Shown: in pieces, positions 6,780 through 8,097 of the stretch
Layout of the letters: each line of letters begins with the position of its first letter
How positions within the stretch are numbered: the first letter of the stretch is position 1
NCBI GenBank assembly: GCA_947456005.1
Contig: CANGRP010000117.1
Span: 1-8,097, forward strand
Reading direction: 5' to 3'
From: Caulobacteraceae bacterium
GTDB lineage: Bacteria; Pseudomonadota; Alphaproteobacteria; Caulobacterales; Caulobacteraceae
Length of the DNA: 8,097 nt
Program-made: the position numbers and the translations under genes
Notes under the pieces: generated by a model
Database searches by the model: none
Told to the model about the DNA's origin: nothing
What the model saw: only the letters and a program-made list of their open reading frames with translations

Positions 6780-7691
6780 ATGCGGCTTCCAGTCACCCAG
6801 GGCGCGCCTGAAGAACTCATGTCTTCGCCGGTTTCAAAGCTTGGCCTCAGTTCGGGGCAGTTCGCGTTCGACCGGGCTCCTGTCCGGGGCCGGACCCCTC
6901 AGGCCGAGGTCCAGGATATCCTCGATGTCGCCGCCCGGTCGGGGGTCCGTCTGTTCGACGTGACCGGCCGCTCCGTCCAGGCCGAACGCGAGATCGGTGC
7001 GATCCTCCCCCGCCCGGAGGTCTTCAACGTCTGCATCTCGACCATCCGCCCCGATCGAGGGCCGGACATCGTCGAGGCGGAGGTCAGGGCCAGCCTGAAC
7101 CGCCTGGGCGTGACCCAGGCCGAGTGCCTTCTCGTGCCCTCGGTTGCTGAACTTCTCGGGCCCCATGGCGCGGTCCTCTGGGACCGGCTCAAGGCGCTGA
7201 AGGACGAGGGGCTGACCCGCAAGATCGGCGTCTCCGTCTTCGCCTCGGACGATCCCCTGGGCGTCGCCCGGCGCTTCAGGCCCGATGTCGTCCAGGCGCC
7301 GGCCAGCCTGCTGGACCAGCGTCTCATCAACGACGGCACCCTGGCCTCAATCGCGGGCCTGGGGATGGAGGTTCACCTGAGGTCCATCTTCCTCAACGGC
7401 CTCCTCCTCCTCCCACCCGACCGGGCCCCCAGTCACCTGAGGGAGGCGGCGGCGCGCATCTCCCGCGCCCGGCGCATGATCGCCGAGGGCCGATCCGACC
7501 CGCTGCAGGCCGCCCTTGGCTTCGCCCTGTCCCGGCCGGAGGCTTCGGCGGTGCTCGTGTCGGTGGCCTCGGCGGCCGAGCTCAACGCCATCGTCGCCGC
7601 CGCCGCCAGTCCGCCGCCGGACCTGGACTGGGACGATATGGCCATAGACGATCCCGAGGCCCTGGACTCCGGCTCCTGGGCCGCGGCCTGA
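6780..7691 (+). CDS. Aldo/keto-reductase-fold protein, probable catalytically inactive member
   Basis: The 303-residue protein follows the AKR TIM-barrel pattern: LGLSSGQF (21-28), EVQDILDVAARSGVRLFD (43-60), VRASLNRLGV (102-111), LKALKDEGLTRKIGVSVF (137-154), VVQAPASLLDQRL (170-182), VHLRSIFLNGLLL (198-210) and LQAALGFALSRPEASAVLV (242-260). It resembles the AKR branch with LGLGTAQFGLDYG...N beginnings often seen near polysaccharide genes. By motif alignment Asp60 is kept, but the catalytic Tyr is Ser65 (FDVTGRS), the Lys is Ile89 (ISTIRP) and the His is Pro120 (LLVPS). The YGxSN loop near the N-terminus is also altered (DRAPVRG, 31-37). Reductase activity is therefore doubtful. I chose the ATG at 6780 for its GGAG; an ATG at 6819 would start at residue 14, nearer the family N-terminus. 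The substrate or partner is unknown. Confidence 0.85.
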   Translation: MRLPVTQGAPEELMSSPVSKLGLSSGQFAFDRAPVRGRTPQAEVQDILDVAARSGVRLFDVTGRSVQAEREIGAILPRPEVFNVCISTIRPDRGPDIVEAEVRASLNRLGVTQAECLLVPSVAELLGPHGAVLWDRLKALKDEGLTRKIGVSVFASDDPLGVARRFRPDVVQAPASLLDQRLINDGTLASIAGLGMEVHLRSIFLNGLLLLPPDRAPSHLREAAARISRARRMIAEGRSDPLQAALGFALSRPEASAVLVSVASAAELNAIVAAAASPPPDLDWDDMAIDDPEALDSGSWAAA

Positions 7692-7695
7692 GGGC

Positions 7696-8097
7696 TCAAT
7701 CCCAGGCCGCGAAGGGATCGGAGGACGTCCGGCCAAGGGCTGAAGCCACCGCCGGGTGGGTGATCTCTCCGTTCAGGACATTCAGACCGCGCGCCAGGTG
7801 GCGGTCGCCCCTGAGAGCCTCGAGGCCCTGGTCCGCCAGCTTCAGCACGTAGGGCAGGGTGGCGTTGCCCAGGGCCTCCGACGCCGTCCGCGGAACCGCG
7901 CCCGGCATGTTGGCCACGCAGTAGTGAACCACGCCATCGACGACGAAGGTTGGCTCATGGTGGGTGGTCGGCCGGCTGGTCTCGAAGCATCCGCCCTGGT
8001 CAATGGCGACGTCGACGACGACCGCGCCCGGGGTCATCCGAGACAGGTGTTCCCGTCGCAGGAGCCGCGGGGCCGCCGCCCCTGGCGCCAGGACAGC
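7696..8097 (-). CDS. ald: Alanine dehydrogenase, C-terminal part (5' end beyond window)
   Basis: The last 133 residues are present, reading leftward from the window edge to a TGA at 7696-7698. They contain the NAD-domain end of alanine dehydrogenase: VLAPGAAAPRLLRREHLSRM, then a block centred on VAIDQGGCFETSRPTTH, FVVDGVVHYCVANMPGAVPR and NATLPYVLKLAD, and finally a LNVLNGEITHPAVASALG segment. This enzyme interconverts L-alanine and pyruvate plus ammonia with NAD. The Asp in the AIDQGG motif lies in the conserved active-site region of characterised enzymes. The full protein is normally about 370 residues, so roughly 235 are outside. The gene converges on the AKR-like gene with only 4 bp between stop codons. 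There is no obvious functional link to the Moco genes. Confidence 0.97.
   Translation of the reverse strand, partial: AVLAPGAAAPRLLRREHLSRMTPGAVVVDVAIDQGGCFETSRPTTHHEPTFVVDGVVHYCVANMPGAVPRTASEALGNATLPYVLKLADQGLEALRGDRHLARGLNVLNGEITHPAVASALGRTSSDPFAAWD

Overview
The window looks like a chromosomal segment of a high-GC alphaproteobacterium, possibly of the Caulobacterales. The reasons are GC of roughly 70% by eye, strong G/C bias at third codon positions, very tight gene packing with 4-bp start/stop overlaps, and protein variants such as the MoaA motif around residues 41-51. Lineage is an inference. There are no RNA genes, insertion sequences, CRISPR arrays or other signs of recent mobility; coding density is very high and no gap exceeds 100 bases.

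Region 1 (1-4497) is a molybdenum cofactor (Moco) biosynthesis locus. A 3'-truncated MocA-like nucleotidyltransferase reads leftward. Diverging from it, with only 31 bp between start codons, is a six-gene rightward operon: moaA, moaD, moaE, moaB, moaC, moeA. MoaA and MoaC turn GTP into cyclic pyranopterin monophosphate, MoaD and MoaE add the dithiolene sulfurs, MoaB is placed to adenylylate molybdopterin, and MoeA inserts molybdate. MocA would then add CMP to give the dinucleotide form used by xanthine-oxidase-type enzymes.

Region 2 (4487-6716) is all leftward. An XdhC/CoxI-family factor, which should receive the MocA-type cofactor, lies upstream of a four-helix cytochrome b561-type protein. 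The cytochrome gene overlaps by 4 bp the gene for a small protein with two predicted membrane helices and a LuxR-type DNA-binding domain. That pair is the least conventional part of the window: a membrane electron carrier apparently coupled to a membrane-tethered regulator.

Region 3 (6780-8097) holds a rightward aldo/keto-reductase-fold protein in which three of the four classical catalytic positions appear to be lost. It converges, across a 4-bp gap, on the 3' end of an alanine dehydrogenase gene that runs off the window.

No molybdoenzyme, molybdate transporter, mogA, mobA or c-type cytochrome partner lies inside the window, so the enzyme served by MocA and XdhC must be encoded elsewhere. 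The Moco pathway is well-known biology. The best candidates for something undescribed are the cytochrome b/LuxR pair and the probable AKR pseudoenzyme.
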